From Pseudisothecium myosuroides (taxonomy: Eukaryota > Streptophyta > Bryopsida > Hypnales > Lembophyllaceae), in contig OX637295.1 of assembly GCA_951799445.1 (NCBI GenBank), positions 21,514,001-21,578,000 on the forward strand: a stretch of DNA of 64,000 bases, written 5' to 3'. Shown in pieces: positions 35,353 through 46,213 of the stretch. A program made the translations under genes and the position numbers. Every line of letters starts with the position of its first letter. The first letter of the stretch is position 1. Under the pieces are notes generated by a model. That model worked only from the letters and a program-made list of their open reading frames with translations, did not search any database and was not told where the DNA came from.

Positions 35353-35439
35353 ACTCCCTCTCTTTTCAAAATAAGACCGGTATTTCCTTTGTACTTTACA
35401 AAAGAAACACCACTCATTCTTATTTTGAGACAAAGGGAG
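35353..35439. mobile_element. Stowaway-type MITE, 87 bp, TA target duplication
   Basis: The left end CTCCCTCTCTTTTCAAAATA pairs with the right end TATTTTGAGACAAAGGGAG. TA flanks both ends (35351-35352 and 35440-35441). CTCCCTC ends with TA duplication define the Stowaway (Tc1/mariner) group of plants. It lies about 230 bp upstream of the lipid-transfer-like start codon, in its promoter. Confidence 0.85.
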
Positions 35440-35669
35440 TACTTACTAATCGTTTGAACAACATATAGGGCACCATTTTGACAAACAAATTCAATGTCCT
35501 TCACAATCCATTTAGAGTAGATAACAAACGAATTGATGTAGCATGGTGCGATCTCATTGCGCAAAACAACATACGACGCTTGAACAAGCGAGTGGCATCA
35601 TGTGAATTGGAACGAAAAATAGAGACGAAGACAGTTTTCTAGCCCGCTCAATTGAGATTTGAGCGCGCC

Positions 35670-35990
35670 ATGAAGAGCTTCGTGCTGCTGTTGGCTATGG
35701 CGTTGGCCATAGCGTCGTCAGCGCAACGCGACTGCAGCAGCATGGACCTCTCCCTGTACGATGCCTGCTTGCCTGCGGTCACGAGCACGGTGCCCGCTCT
35801 GCCGTCCACAAGCTGCTGCGCAGCCATCAAGAAGGCCGATCTCACCTGTTTGTGCAATGCCGTTCTCCATGCAGACCACATTGAAGACCTCAATCGGGAA
35901 GCGGCCCTCATGCTCCCGAAGAAATGCGGCGTCATTCCGGCTGGCGTCACCACTTGCGGAAGTAATTCGCCCTCACTCACTCGATCTTAA
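35670..35990 (+). CDS. Secreted 8-cysteine non-specific lipid-transfer-like protein
   Basis: Encodes 106 residues. Residues 1-18 are a signal peptide (KSFVLLLAMALAIASSA). The mature part has the full eight-cysteine fold C22, C33, C49-C50, C60-x-C62, C86, C96, which forms four disulfides around a lipid-binding tunnel; such proteins carry lipids to the plant surface or act in defence signalling. The CLC motif with a hydrophobic central residue resembles the DIR1-like group rather than type-1 LTPs. The start is the ATG at 35670; an in-frame TTG at 35652 is not used in plants. A splice-donor-like GTAATT follows the last cysteine codon by a few bases, so the final nine residues could be replaced by a downstream exon, a common intron position in this family. 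GC content is much higher than the flanks. Confidence 0.9.
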   Translation: MKSFVLLLAMALAIASSAQRDCSSMDLSLYDACLPAVTSTVPALPSTSCCAAIKKADLTCLCNAVLHADHIEDLNREAALMLPKKCGVIPAGVTTCGSNSPSLTRS

Positions 35991-35999
35991 TTGATTAAT

Positions 36000-37085
36000 C
36001 GATTTCTGTCTGTTGATGATGTTAAGATCTCATGTCGCTTCGTACGGGAGAACGGAATAATCTTGGTCTCCTCTTTGTATTATTCCGCGTTCCAGTAAAT
36101 CGTGGATGTGTACGGTTGGTTTCTGTTGTGGTGTGTGAGATTGCAGATCGTGCAGGTATGATTGTTGCGGGAGGGCGTGGATGAATTTGCACTCCACGTT
36201 TTGATTTTTTTGTTAATCAATTACGGAGTACTTGATTTCTATCTGTTGATGATGCTAAGACGACCTCATGTCGCTTCGTACGGAATAATCTTGGTCTCCT
36301 CTTTGTAATATTCCGTTTCCAGTAAATCGTGGATGTGTACGGTTGATTTCTGTAGTAGTGTGTGAGATTGCAGATCATGTAGGTATGATGGTTGCGGGAG
36401 GGCGTGGATGAATTTGCACTCCACGTTTTGATTTTTTTTTTAATCAATTACTTGATTTCTATCTGTTGATGCTAAAACGACCTCATGTCGCTTCGTACGG
36501 GAGAACGGAATAATCTTGATCTCCTCTTTGTCATATTCCGTTTTCCAGTAAATCGTGGATGTGTACGGTTGATTTCTGTTGTAGTGTGTGAGATTGCAGA
36601 TCATGTAGGTATGATTGTTGCGGGCGTGGATGAATTTGCACTCCATGATTTAATTTCTGTCTGCTGCTGATGTAAGATCTCATGTCGCTTCGGTACGGGA
36701 AAACGGAATACTCTCGAGGATATCGTTGTATTCTGTTTTCCTGTAATTAAGATACCTTGGATAAGTGCGGTTGATTTCTTTTGTAATGTCTGGGATCGCA
36801 AATCAGGCAGTTATGGTTATCGCAGGAGGGCGTGGTGGAATTTACTCTCCACGTTTTTGATGTTCTCTTAATTGATTAATCGATTTCTGTCTGTTGAGAA
36901 TGTGAAGATCTCATGTCAGTTCGTTACGGAAAACGGAATATTCGTATTCTCTCTTTGGATTATCCCGTTTTCCAGTAATTAAGATGCCTTGGATGTGTGC
37001 GGTTGATTTCTTTTGTAGTGCCTGGAATTGCAGATCATGCAGGTATGATTACTGCGGGAGGTCGTGGATGACTCGTCGTTTGCAC
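36000..37085. repeat. Tandem array of five about 200-235-bp units behind the lipid-transfer-like gene
   Basis: Units start near 36003, 36236, 36456, 36653 and 36883. Each contains TTTCTGTCTGTTGATGATG, CTCATGTCGCTTCG, GAACGGAATAATCTTGGTCT, CCAGTAAATCGTGGATGTG, GGTTGATTTC, GATTGCAGATCATG and TTTGCACTCCACGTTTTGAT in the same order. The array starts within about 15 bp of the stop codon, so it is 3' UTR, an intron, or immediate flank. Unit 4 is shortened on its left side. Confidence 0.9.
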
Positions 37086-37089
37086 TTGA

Positions 37090-37936
37090 CGTTTTATATT
37101 GCTGGAATAGGTAAGGAGAGAAGGTGTTTTGAAAGCTTATCGAAAGCTGTTTAAAGTAGTTAGTTTCTACTGGCTGCTGTTCCTAATTTGCTTTACATTT
37201 TGCAATAACAAATGAGGCCCAAGCTTCAGAAGTCATCTTGAATATGCAAATTAAGTTTCAATAATGATAAGTAACCTCGACAAGAAGTTCACGTTTATTC
37301 TGGTCGTGACCTGAGATGCGGACACGCGGTATTGCTAAAATCCTAAAGAATGTTGATCTTGAACTTTGATTGACAGTCTCACTTATTACACATCTGTGAA
37401 GATTTGTGTCCTTAGTAGTCATTCTAATTTGAAGAGAGACAATAAATGGAAATTAAATGTCTGGAACAATTCCATAGTTTCTGGATTTATCTGTATTCAT
37501 GAGGTGAAAGACTGCAACATGCTGCTGGGACACCTCCGGTGATACAGGTTTGCATAAAGAATTCAACTAATATGATGCTTCGCATTCTGTCCTCTCTAAG
37601 CTTAAATTACCGTGACATTTGACAAGGCTATGCATCTGCACCTGTGTACTAATCAAAGGTTTACGAATGTGTTCTGGTTATGCTAGTTGTATTTATAGAC
37701 TGCAAGTATCTAGCTATATTTTTCCAATTTAGTCTCGAATTTGTCTGAATCCAATAGGCTTCGACGTTGCTGATCCATAACCGAAGAGGGAATTATTCGG
37801 CTTTCACGAAAGCCATAAGAGTCACGTTGCATCACAGGGAGTCCTAAGACACTGTATTAGAAATTCTTACCACTGAACTGCTCCACTTCGATATGAGAAT
37901 TGTCCCTTCGTTCCGTTAGGAGAGGAGAAGCCAGAA
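37090..37936. other. Spacer and likely 3' UTR of the minus-strand lectin
   Basis: Moderate GC content, no supported frame. The right part (from about 37700) is probably the 3' UTR of the lectin, which is transcribed leftwards. The lipid-transfer-like gene and the lectin are convergent. Confidence 0.4.
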
Positions 37937-39097
37937 CTAGGAATGGCCAGTGTGAGTTGCCCAGATAATTTGACCCGAGGTCATGTCCAACACAATCACG
38001 TTGCCACAGGGGAGGACGGCAATAGATACGGAATACAAATTCGATGTGGTGGAGCCGCTTTCCCATCGCGGATTGCCCTGCGGATCCCGCACCACCAGAT
38101 TCCCGTTGGTTTGCAGCTCCATTGAGCAATTGTATTTAAACGGGTCGTTGTACTGAGAAAACGTCGCCCATTTTCCTTGCCAATCGATTGAGCCGTCCGC
38201 CGCTTTCTTGTACAGCACAAGATTGCAGTCCGGTTGCATTGTGAACATATACCTGGAGTCAAAGGATTGCAAGCTCTGCCCCACCGAAAGGACGTTTTGA
38301 ATTCCATCCCACGCAACTGGGACTAGGTTGGAGAATCTCCAATCGCAGGGCCCCCCAGTGGCTGCGGATGCTCTCATCATTGCTCCTTTCGCGGCCATGC
38401 GGTTCAGGTATGGAATATCCTTGGGCATGGCCGCAAGTGCTTCTGGATTGGTTGAATTCTTAGATGCTGCTCCAAGGCCACGGGCCAAGCAGAGCGGGCT
38501 CTGAAGGAGGTTACCGGATGAAGAACTTAGCGATGTCGTGGTCATGCTCGGACTCGTCTCCATGGTTGCCATTGGCGGTATTGGTGACGTTGGCGTTGGA
38601 GTTGGTGTTGGTGTTGTCGTCGGCGTTGGTGTTGACGTCGCGTTTGTTGTGGCCCTTGGAACCCATAGATAGGAGACTCGGAAATTGGAGTTGGTGCAGG
38701 AGCCCCACGGTCTGTGAATAATCCTCTGGTCGAGAGCTAACCCTGTGCATGCAGCGAAAGCTAAATTCAGTGTAGAGCATGAATTGATTTCCTTATTATA
38801 TTCTGCAGTGCACTGTGATGTCAGGTACTCGAAGGTCGTGCGGAGTGTCCCCTTGCTCGTGGAGGTGTCGATGACGTGAGGTATGACGAATTTCGCCGCG
38901 AGACCGCAATTGCCTGCCAGGGGCAGCTTCACAAAGTCTTGGGTGAGTATGTTCGACACATCAATGCTGCCAGTGGTAAAGTCCATTGTTACGTCGTTGC
39001 TGAAGGCCAGCTGTTGCGCTTCCACCGTTGGACGCGGATTCCCCACCATGATGACTGTCATGAGTACAAGCACCAGCCAGCCTATTATTCTCGCCAT
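37937..39097 (-). CDS. Secreted bulb-type (mannose-binding) lectin with Thr-Pro linker
   Basis: Encodes 386 residues in one exon. Residues 1-27 are a signal peptide (LVLVLMTVIMV core, cleavage after VEA). Residues 28-147 form an N-terminal domain with five cysteines (64, 96, 107, 117, 134) that I do not recognise. Residues 150-195 are a Thr/Pro/Ser linker likely to be O-glycosylated. Residues 262-386 are a B-lectin beta-prism domain with the mannose-site motif QxDxNxVxY as QPDCNLVLY (288-296), a second, degenerate site LQTNGNLVVRD and a third, degenerate site LPCGNVIVLD. No kinase or membrane segment is present, so it is a soluble extracellular lectin, probably for defence. Start: first ATG before a good signal peptide. 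Confidence 0.92.
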   Translation of the reverse strand: MARIIGWLVLVLMTVIMVGNPRPTVEAQQLAFSNDVTMDFTTGSIDVSNILTQDFVKLPLAGNCGLAAKFVIPHVIDTSTSKGTLRTTFEYLTSQCTAEYNKEINSCSTLNLAFAACTGLALDQRIIHRPWGSCTNSNFRVSYLWVPRATTNATSTPTPTTTPTPTPTPTSPIPPMATMETSPSMTTTSLSSSSGNLLQSPLCLARGLGAASKNSTNPEALAAMPKDIPYLNRMAAKGAMMRASAATGGPCDWRFSNLVPVAWDGIQNVLSVGQSLQSFDSRYMFTMQPDCNLVLYKKAADGSIDWQGKWATFSQYNDPFKYNCSMELQTNGNLVVRDPQGNPRWESGSTTSNLYSVSIAVLPCGNVIVLDMTSGQIIWATHTGHS

Positions 39098-39973
39098 TGG
39101 CTACCTAACTGAAGAGTCTACAAGAGTCTACAATTCTGCTTCAAAGCTGGTCAATGATATCGAGCCTACGGTAAGCACACTAATGCCACGGTTGCAGATA
39201 GTGTCTTGTCAAATGCCATGATGAGACATTCCTTTTGATGCCAAGCAGGACATGGTCAGGTTCCCTCAGTGCAATCGAGGCTGCTGTTTCCAGAAGTTCT
39301 GGAAGTCCACTGGTTTTATAGCAAGCTGTAGGCATCCTGGAAGATCTCATATCCAATTCAGTTGGGCCGCCTGTGAGGCCTACTCATCATTTGCATCGAT
39401 TGAACAATGAGGATTTGCTCTTCATCAAATCTCAGTAGATCGGATCCATTGCCTCACCTACTACAAAACCACTCCCTTGAGGCATTGCTTGGTTACATAC
39501 CTACTCTCGGCGAAGTACGACTGTTGAGCAATCCCTGGATATGGTCGTCCGGACTTCCTGAATGCTTTTGCGGATAGACCGTCCCGCCGGGAGTGCGTCA
39601 CAGGCAGACTGCCTTGGTGCATGTTCCTCAATTTTGCACTAGTGACGCACACAAATCAATATTGAGTCTCTTAATTATCGTTATGTAATTAAACGACCAG
39701 TCGATGTTGGATTCGCGAATGCAATTCACTTCGAATGCACCACCAGGTTCGGAGAAATATGATACTCTTGCAGTGACAATTATCTTGCATCAAAACCTCT
39801 GTGCATGCACGTTAGGGGTATCATTATGCGAGCTTTTGGTTCAGAAAATGTGGCGAGACTTGGAACTCTGTCGAGGGCAAGTATTTTGAAGACAAGATTT
39901 TGCACTACGTAATCTGAAAGTAAAGCCTTGTTATGAGGAGTAGCATGCAAGTGGCGAGGGCTATTATTTTCAT
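39098..39973 (-). promoter_or_regulatory. Upstream region of the lectin gene
   Basis: Balanced composition over about 600 bp, then AT-rich. No TATA box or other motif could be assigned with certainty. Short open frames here (38883-39221, 39461-39652) are shadows or chance. Confidence 0.3.
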
Positions 39974-40141
39974 AACAAGGTAAGTTGTGCTTTCACATCG
40001 ACAAACCTTAACCTCAATGTTTGAATCTTAACAAGGTAAGTTGAGCTTTCACATTGACAAACCTTAACCTCAATGTTTGAATCTTAACAAGGTAAGTTGT
40101 GCTTTCACATTGACAAACCTTAACCTCAATGTTTGAATCTT
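39974..40141. repeat. Perfect-length 56-bp tandem triplication
   Basis: Three head-to-tail copies (39974-40029, 40030-40085, 40086-40141), each starting AACAAGGTAAGTTG and ending CTCAATGTTTGAATCTT. Only two single-base differences are visible (CACATCGAC/CACATTGAC and TTGTGC/TTGAGC). Near-identity shows a recent event. Confidence 0.97.
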
Positions 40142-40674
40142 TCTCAATCTTGCTCCAACATGAGTCTCAAAAGAAGGGAACCATAATAATAAAGTTAAGA
40201 TATAATTATGAGACATTGCCATGCTCTTCATATTAAATGCAAGGTTATGTGCTCACAAGTACTCAAGCTGAAATTCAAAAAGAAATAATGAAATCCTGTA
40301 GGAGAATTTACAAGCTCTAATAATCATTGTTGATAGTTTCAACATAAAGATTTTTTCAACTTATTATTCAATAAGGCAAAAGAAAGTTCTCATAATAAAA
40401 AACAAAGTGAAGGGACAAAAATATATTGTCATACTTAGTCAACCTTAAAAATTCAACAAATATGTAATTTGGATAACTATATTATCATATAATCAAGGAG
40501 CATGTTAAACGAAGTATACATAGATACACTAATTGCAAATGGTCTTCTTCATCAAATATTTTTTTCATGTTAGTAAAAAATTTACCTTTTATTTCATGAA
40601 TTCTAAAGACATTATGATACTATTGCTTAATAATGTCATCAATGATTCCAAGTTTTTTTAGCTTGCAACCTTAA

Positions 40675-41605
40675 CCCCTAAAAGACCAAGCTTGCTGTTT
40701 TTAGCAACATAGCCATTTTGGGCAGGTATGTGTGACTAGAGATTTTTATATTTTAAGTTGAAATTTTAATAGAAGGTGGAGACAAGGAATATCTTTCATG
40801 TGCACTAAATTTCATGACATTTCGAAATAGGAGTAAAAAGTTATGGCCTAATATGTTACTTTTTAGGCTTGTTTTTAGGCGGGCAGTCCAGACGAATCTG
40901 AAAAAAATCACTTTTTTCAAAAATAAAAATTTGAAATTGGTTTTCAAGAGTTATATATACGCGGAAAGCTTTAAATCATTCCATTTCGACCAATGAGTAA
41001 AAAGTTATGAGGTTTTTTAGTTTGCGGGCAATTACGGATTCTCTACTCTGAAATAAACTTTGAAGTTGTTTATTTAATTCAATTTTTAATATTTTTTGAA
41101 AAAAAAAATCATAGGATTTAGGTTTTTTATTACAACATTACAACAATTGGGATTGACATTTTTCAATTCCATAATTAAATTATTAACAATTTAGTATTTT
41201 GGATCATTCTCTACTTCTTTCTACTTACTATTTTTTTTGTATATGTTGTACAATTCCAAATGATTTAAAATTTTTTAAGCATGTAGCCAACTTGTTTAGG
41301 AAAACGAATTCAAAGAAGCTCCACCATTTTGGACACTTTTTCATACAAATGTGACCTTGTGAAGTGCAGCTGCCCTGTTTTTCGCAGGAACAAAAAAAAG
41401 ATTTTTGCCAATTCAAATGCTAATATCTTCCAATCCGCATGGTGGAAAATTTTGAAATTTTTTCCACATTTTCTAAAACTAGTTTACTATAAGATCCTAC
41501 GGTTACATGTGTCAAAAAAGTTCTTTTTCAAAAATTTGGTACTTATACTAAAAATAGCAATTTTTAAGTGTTTTTAGTGAAAACATAATCATGGAACTTT
41601 AGGGG
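40675..41605. mobile_element. TTAA-type TIR element (copy 6, 931 bp)
   Basis: Exact TTAA on both sides (40671-40674 and 41606-41609). The left end is CCCCTAAAAGACC and the right end GGAACTTTAGGGG. It is the longest member of the group. Internal open frames at 40753, 40814, 41228 and 41329 are Lys/Phe-rich and overlap on opposite strands. None resembles a transposase, so this is a non-autonomous or decayed copy. Confidence 0.6.
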
Positions 41606-42077
41606 TTAAATGAAATCCAATTTAGACTTCATGAATATGATCTAAACACTAAAAAGAATTATCTCTCTAAGAATATTGTACAATTTTGGCATTGACAAAA
41701 CATTCAAAATCTACAAGACGGATATAGATGTATAAATTTCAATCTTCACAACATGAAAGAGACCTCCATTCTTCTAGTTTTGTCTACAAAACTTATCTTC
41801 AAGGTCAACCTTGATCCATCAAAGGTTCAACCATCTGATAATAGTTACCTGTAACTTCATACTATCAATGGAGACTTAAGATCTACAAGAGGCATGCAAT
41901 TGACAACTCCCGAATTTCTATTTTAACATAAAATTTCTCAAGCTCTACTTGCTTCAACATTGAATCATCCACAATTGTAGCATCCTCACTAAGATTATAT
42001 AAGATGACAAAAATCTAGAATTCAATTGAGGAAAATAGATATCAACACAAGATTTGAAATACAATACAATATATGAT

Positions 42078-42642
42078 CTCTCTCCATCCCAAAATGATCT
42101 TCATGTTGGCCTTAATTTTTTATCCAAAAATGATCTTCCTATTGTACTTTGTGACCTTACAAATTGGTTAAATTTGAAATTAATTGCTATTTGGGACCAA
42201 CAAGCAATTCCAAGTAGTAGTTTCCCCTCCATTCATGCAATCATTAGTCAAAAGACAAATGGAATGATTAATGGGTCAATCAACACTATTTGTTCTTATT
42301 TTTTGCATCTCTTTGAATATTGCCCACTTGAAGGAGATGAAGCTTTGGGATTTGAAACAAATAGCCACATATGGGCTTAGGCATATACTAAATGCCTACA
42401 AAATGATGACCTCACACTCAACAATTAATTGACCACTAGTGATCTTTGAAAATGCCCCAAAAATTATACTTTTCAATATTCTAAAACTACATTTTGAAAA
42501 GGGCTTTGAATTCAAAGTTTCTAGAATGCTAGGAATACACCAAATTCTACTTATAGTGCAAAAAGGTTTTTTTAAATGTTATTTTTTGCCTTAATCTGGA
42601 ATATTCTGTCCAGCAGGAAGATCATTTTGGGACGGAGGTAGT
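42078..42642. mobile_element. Long Stowaway-like TIR element, about 565 bp
   Basis: The left end CTCTCTCCATCCCAAAATGA(TCTTC) and the right end, inverted, CTACCTCCGTCCCAAAATGA(TCTTC) match at about 22 of 25 positions. The CCTCCGTCCCAAAATGA core is Stowaway-like. A TA repeat lies next to the right end but the left flank is degraded. A 108-codon frame (42054-42380) crosses the left TIR and has no recognisable domain. Confidence 0.65.
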
Positions 42643-43218
42643 AGTATTCTATAATAGAAACCATATTTTAAATATCATACTTACTAATGTGCCTTGTATC
42701 GTTGCCACAATCAAAATAAAAGTAAAAGTAATTTTCTAATTTTTTAATTCATAAAAACTTTGAAATTCAATCACTTTTACACAGTAGGTCCAAACACCAC
42801 AAAATTGAAGGCCCGTGCATCCTTCCTCGTCAAAGGCTTTCCCACGATACTAAGAACGCAACCAGAGACACATAATCCAAGAGATCTCAACATAACAAAC
42901 AAATAAAACAAAACAAAACAACCTAATTTAAAGTATGGATACATATTGTATATGTATTTCATACACTACATTCATACCAAAAAAAATTGGTTTTGGTTAA
43001 GGGGCTAGGTGGACTAGTAAGATATTTTATATTTTATTGACTATATCCTTTGAACAAAGATTATAAATAGCATCGACTCTCTGTTTTTTCTGATTTCTAA
43101 ATCCAAGTTTCCAAATACTATCTACAAAAACATTCACATTGCACAACACGGTTATGTACTGGTAGGAGTGAATGGAGCCTCACAATCACACCATTCTTGT
43201 TTTATACATAAGTATTTT

Positions 43219-43444
43219 CATATACAGTATCCACATCAAAGCATTTTCAAATTTGGTTTTGGTTTTGGGCAAATCAGATGTTTTATTTATTTTTCTTTAA
43301 TTCAGAGTGTACTGTGTAGGGGGTGCCAGGATTTCTACGTATGTATTCCATATACAGTATCCACATCAAAGCATTTTCAAATTTGGTTTTGGTTTTGGGT
43401 GGGCAAATCAGATATTTTATTTATTTTTCTTTAATTCAGTGTGT
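43219..43444. repeat. Direct repeat, about 93-bp copies 130 bp apart
   Basis: Copies at 43219-43310 and 43349-43444 start CATATACAGTATCCACATCA and end TTTCTTTAATTCAG. They differ by a GTGG insertion and two single-base changes. The 38-bp sequence between them is not repeated to the right. Confidence 0.9.
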
Positions 43445-43619
43445 CTGTGCCAGTCACTGCCTCTTTTGAGTGCATTTTTGAGTGCATAGTGAAAAGAAAT
43501 GGAACCAAATTAGATATCACCAGTATCAAAGAAGAACATTGGATGTCTAGGTCGTGAAATAAATAAAGTTGGACAAAAGAATGGCCTCCATATGACTCAA
43601 AACTGCTAAACAAACATAA

Positions 43620-44144
43620 GGCCCAATTTGGGCTTCTTCATCATTTACAGGTTAAAATCAAGCCAAAAGGCCTCAGTAAGATCCGTCAGGTCTCAGACCC
43701 GAACACACTCTCAGATATGACGAGGAGCGGATCAAATTCGTCTGAGAATCTGGGTACCTGAGAAATCAACAAGAACCTTCTACAATATGCAGGAACAAAA
43801 AGGGTCGAAGGTCTTCATGCAGCTCAAAGGCCTAACAATTCTAGCAATTAAGCTGATATTCAATCTCACGAAACCAACTTCGGCAGTAACGCTACATAAT
43901 ATGTCTGGAGAAAACCGAATTTCAGCATGTATCAGAAACCGTGTTTAAGATCCATACCTGCCGCTCAAAAAATAGGATTTACATCCAAATGAGACACATA
44001 TGACCTTGTAAGTGTCCCTGCATCATGTTACGAAGAACATAGAATATAGGGAGTATATTAAACATTTACAATTCAAGCTTCCTATATCACAAATGGACAG
44101 CTAATTTACTTTGAGAGTTCACTTGCACAAGTCACCTGATGGCC
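43620..44144 (-). other. Probable 3' UTR of CHMP1
   Basis: Balanced composition continues for about 500 bp beyond the stop codon on the minus strand, without a supported frame. This fits a plant 3' UTR. Confidence 0.4.
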
Positions 44145-44759
44145 TCAACCCCTGCTTTTGAGCTCGGCTAATCTGCGGCTCAAGTCATCTTCCGACACAG
44201 TCGACTCCGCATCACTCATCGGCTTGTGAGATGCCGCTTGTGGCAGACCAACAGAAACCTCCAATCCATAGTCATCGGCCACTTGGTGCATGAGCGAGTT
44301 CACATCATCTTCCGGCGTGGAAAGACTGGTGCTCCCCGCCATAGCCGACTCCACGAACTGGGACTGCACCTCCATGTTCACGAACGTCTTCTCGAACTGA
44401 TCCATGGTTTGCGAGATCTTCTCCATGTTCCCCACTGCCAGTGCACTGTCCAGCGCCTTCACAATCGACCCCATGGACTTCGTGATGGTCTGCATTTTGC
44501 TCTGCGTGCCTAGACGGGCCACAACGGCATCCAGACGCGAAGCGAGTCGAAGGTAATTCAGCTGCTCGTTGTGTTTCCGGATGGCGTTCTGGGCGTAGAT
44601 TCGCGCTCCGTCCATGTTCCCCTTCTCGATGGCTTTTTTCACTTTCAGCTTCTCCGACTTCTCCTCGGACTCACATTTCTTCGCTTGGCGGACTAACGTC
44701 TTCGCTGTGAACTTCAGCTGGAAAATTTGGTTCAAAAGCTTCTCCTGGCTGCCCCCCAT
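44145..44759 (-). CDS. CHMP1: ESCRT-III subunit, charged multivesicular body protein 1
   Basis: Encodes 204 residues; Arabidopsis CHMP1A/B are about 203. It works in ESCRT-III at endosomes, sorting membrane proteins into multivesicular bodies and recruiting the VPS4 ATPase. The Snf7-fold helices are visible: basic N-terminal helix ([26 protein letters not shown]), [43 protein letters not shown], then [33 protein letters not shown] and an acidic tail. The C-terminal [15 protein letters not shown] is the MIM1 motif that binds VPS4/LIP5 MIT domains. The frame stays open upstream, but the start at the ATG before GGSQEKL gives the family's usual N-terminus. The coding part has no intron. Confidence 0.96.
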   Translation of the reverse strand: MGGSQEKLLNQIFQLKFTAKTLVRQAKKCESEEKSEKLKVKKAIEKGNMDGARIYAQNAIRKHNEQLNYLRLASRLDAVVARLGTQSKMQTITKSMGSIVKALDSALAVGNMEKISQTMDQFEKTFVNMEVQSQFVESAMAGSTSLSTPEDDVNSLMHQVADDYGLEVSVGLPQAASHKPMSDAESTVSEDDLSRRLAELKSRG

Positions 44760-45550
44760 CGCGGCTCCGTCCTCACCAACCTGCTTCAAGGACAGAACGG
44801 CAGCACAAACGACCAAGAGAGGATCAAACGCTCCAACTCTCGTCCTCAGCACACGAATCCACCGCACGAGCCAATCCGTCCACCCTAACAATCCCCCGAA
44901 AATCCGACTTCCGGAAACCCTAGATTCGCCACCCCCCTCACAAACCTCTTGCGAGCACATCCGCTACCTCTAAACCCTAAAGCACCGACATCTCATGGCT
45001 ATAAAACCACCAATTTCATTGTGAAGATCACAGAATTCAAACACGGCCAAATTTTATCAATCACCAGAATCAGTGCTCATCAAACCTTGCATGTGCTCAT
45101 CAAACATCAACTAAAATTGTACAACGCCATCTGAACAACTCAGAACTGCATCAAAAAAGGAAAAATGAGTGCCAATTTCAGCCCTCTTGATCTATTCCAT
45201 CCAAGAACACGCAAAAAAAAGACCGCAATCGTGAAGTTCACCTTACCGCAACCACGCGAACAGACCGGCGATCGCCACTCACCAAGCTCCGACAATGCTA
45301 AATTAGGCGAAAATTCGAGAACGAAACCTCACCAAGAAAATTGGCAAAACTAAGTCAAAATAAAAAATCCTTTACACGGAATGTTCTCGACGATGAGAGG
45401 AAGGGAATGGTGATATAAGGGAGGGATTGGTGAGGTGAGGAAGAGATCTGGCTATGGCGATGGGGGAAGAATTTCTTCTGCAACGGGCCGTAACGGGAAG
45501 AGGTAACGGGAAGAGAGTGAGCGGGTGAAACCCTAATCGATGAAACATGA
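44760..45550 (-). promoter_or_regulatory. 5' UTR and promoter of CHMP1 with telo-box motifs
   Basis: Plus-strand AAACCCTAA-like motifs occur at about 44930 (GGAAACCCTAG), 44974 (TAAACCCTAAAG) and 45528 (GAAACCCTAAT); these are telo-boxes, common in plant genes of growing cells. A splice-acceptor-like TTGAAGCAG on the minus strand near 44782 suggests a leader intron between a distal first exon and the coding exon. That intron is inference. Confidence 0.5.
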
Positions 45551-45596
45551 TCGATGAAGTCTGTTTGGCGTCTGTTCGTCAGTTCGTCTGTTCGTC

Positions 45597-45722
45597 GCCT
45601 TGTGGGAACGTGGGAACGTCACGTCGTCAAGGACGGTAGGTCATGGGATTGTTGTTTGACAACAACTGATTTTTTCCCTTGTGGGAATGTCATGTCATCA
45701 AGGACGGTAGGTCATGGGACTT
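45597..45722. repeat. Two-copy direct repeat near the CHMP1 promoter
   Basis: Copies at about 45597-45650 and 45676-45722 share CTTGTGGGAA, GTCACGTCGTCAAGGACGGT (or GTCATGTCATCAAGGACGGT) and AGGTCATGGGA. The differences are mainly C-to-T changes at CpG positions in one copy, consistent with methylation decay. Confidence 0.8.
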
Positions 45723-45729
45723 TAGAAAC

Positions 45730-46209
45730 TATTAGTACGTCTTGTGAACTATCCCCAACAGACTCTTTATTCACGCTGGTCATAAATGATCAGAGTTACT
45801 CTTCTTCTTCTTCATACGTCTTGTGTTGTTGCTTGTTGCAATTGTATTTTTGTCATAATTTAGCTGCTTCTACTACTTGAGGTAGTCTGCTCTAAAAGCG
45901 AACATGGCAAAGAGGTACATTTTGCTTACTTCAATGTACCAACAATATACATTTCAAGGAGGTGGTCGGTTTTAGTGACCATTGCGTTTCAACTTCAAAA
46001 ATTTGTAATTAATTCCACAAAGGTCCCAAAAATATGAAACGACTTGGGTTAGATGCCAATCCCATTTTTCTTCCTCCAAACATTAAGTGAAAATTGTTTC
46101 ATAGAATTCAGCTTCCCCCAAAAGGCAAACAGCTCTTAAATGGTCGCTTTAAGAGCAGACTACCTTATATTAGAATGGCGTAAAATCATCTATTGTACAA
46201 AGCTTGTCC
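45730..46209. other. Spacer, nothing recognised
   Basis: AT-rich sequence between the CHMP1 promoter region and a TTAA-type MITE. A 108-codon frame starting in the repeat (45554-45880) has no domain. Confidence 0.35.
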
Positions 46210-46213
46210 TTAA

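Noticed and set aside
35652..35669. Upstream TTG start for the lipid-transfer-like protein.
   Set aside because: TTG is not a normal plant start, and the ATG at 35670 gives a proper signal peptide.
36000..37085. Regularly spaced repeats suggestive of a CRISPR array.
   Set aside because: Units are 200 bp or longer, with no short repeat-spacer structure, and the context is eukaryotic.
44760..44960. N-terminal extension of CHMP1 by 67 codons.
   Set aside because: CHMP1 proteins begin at the conserved basic helix; the extension has leader-like composition and a splice-acceptor-like site.
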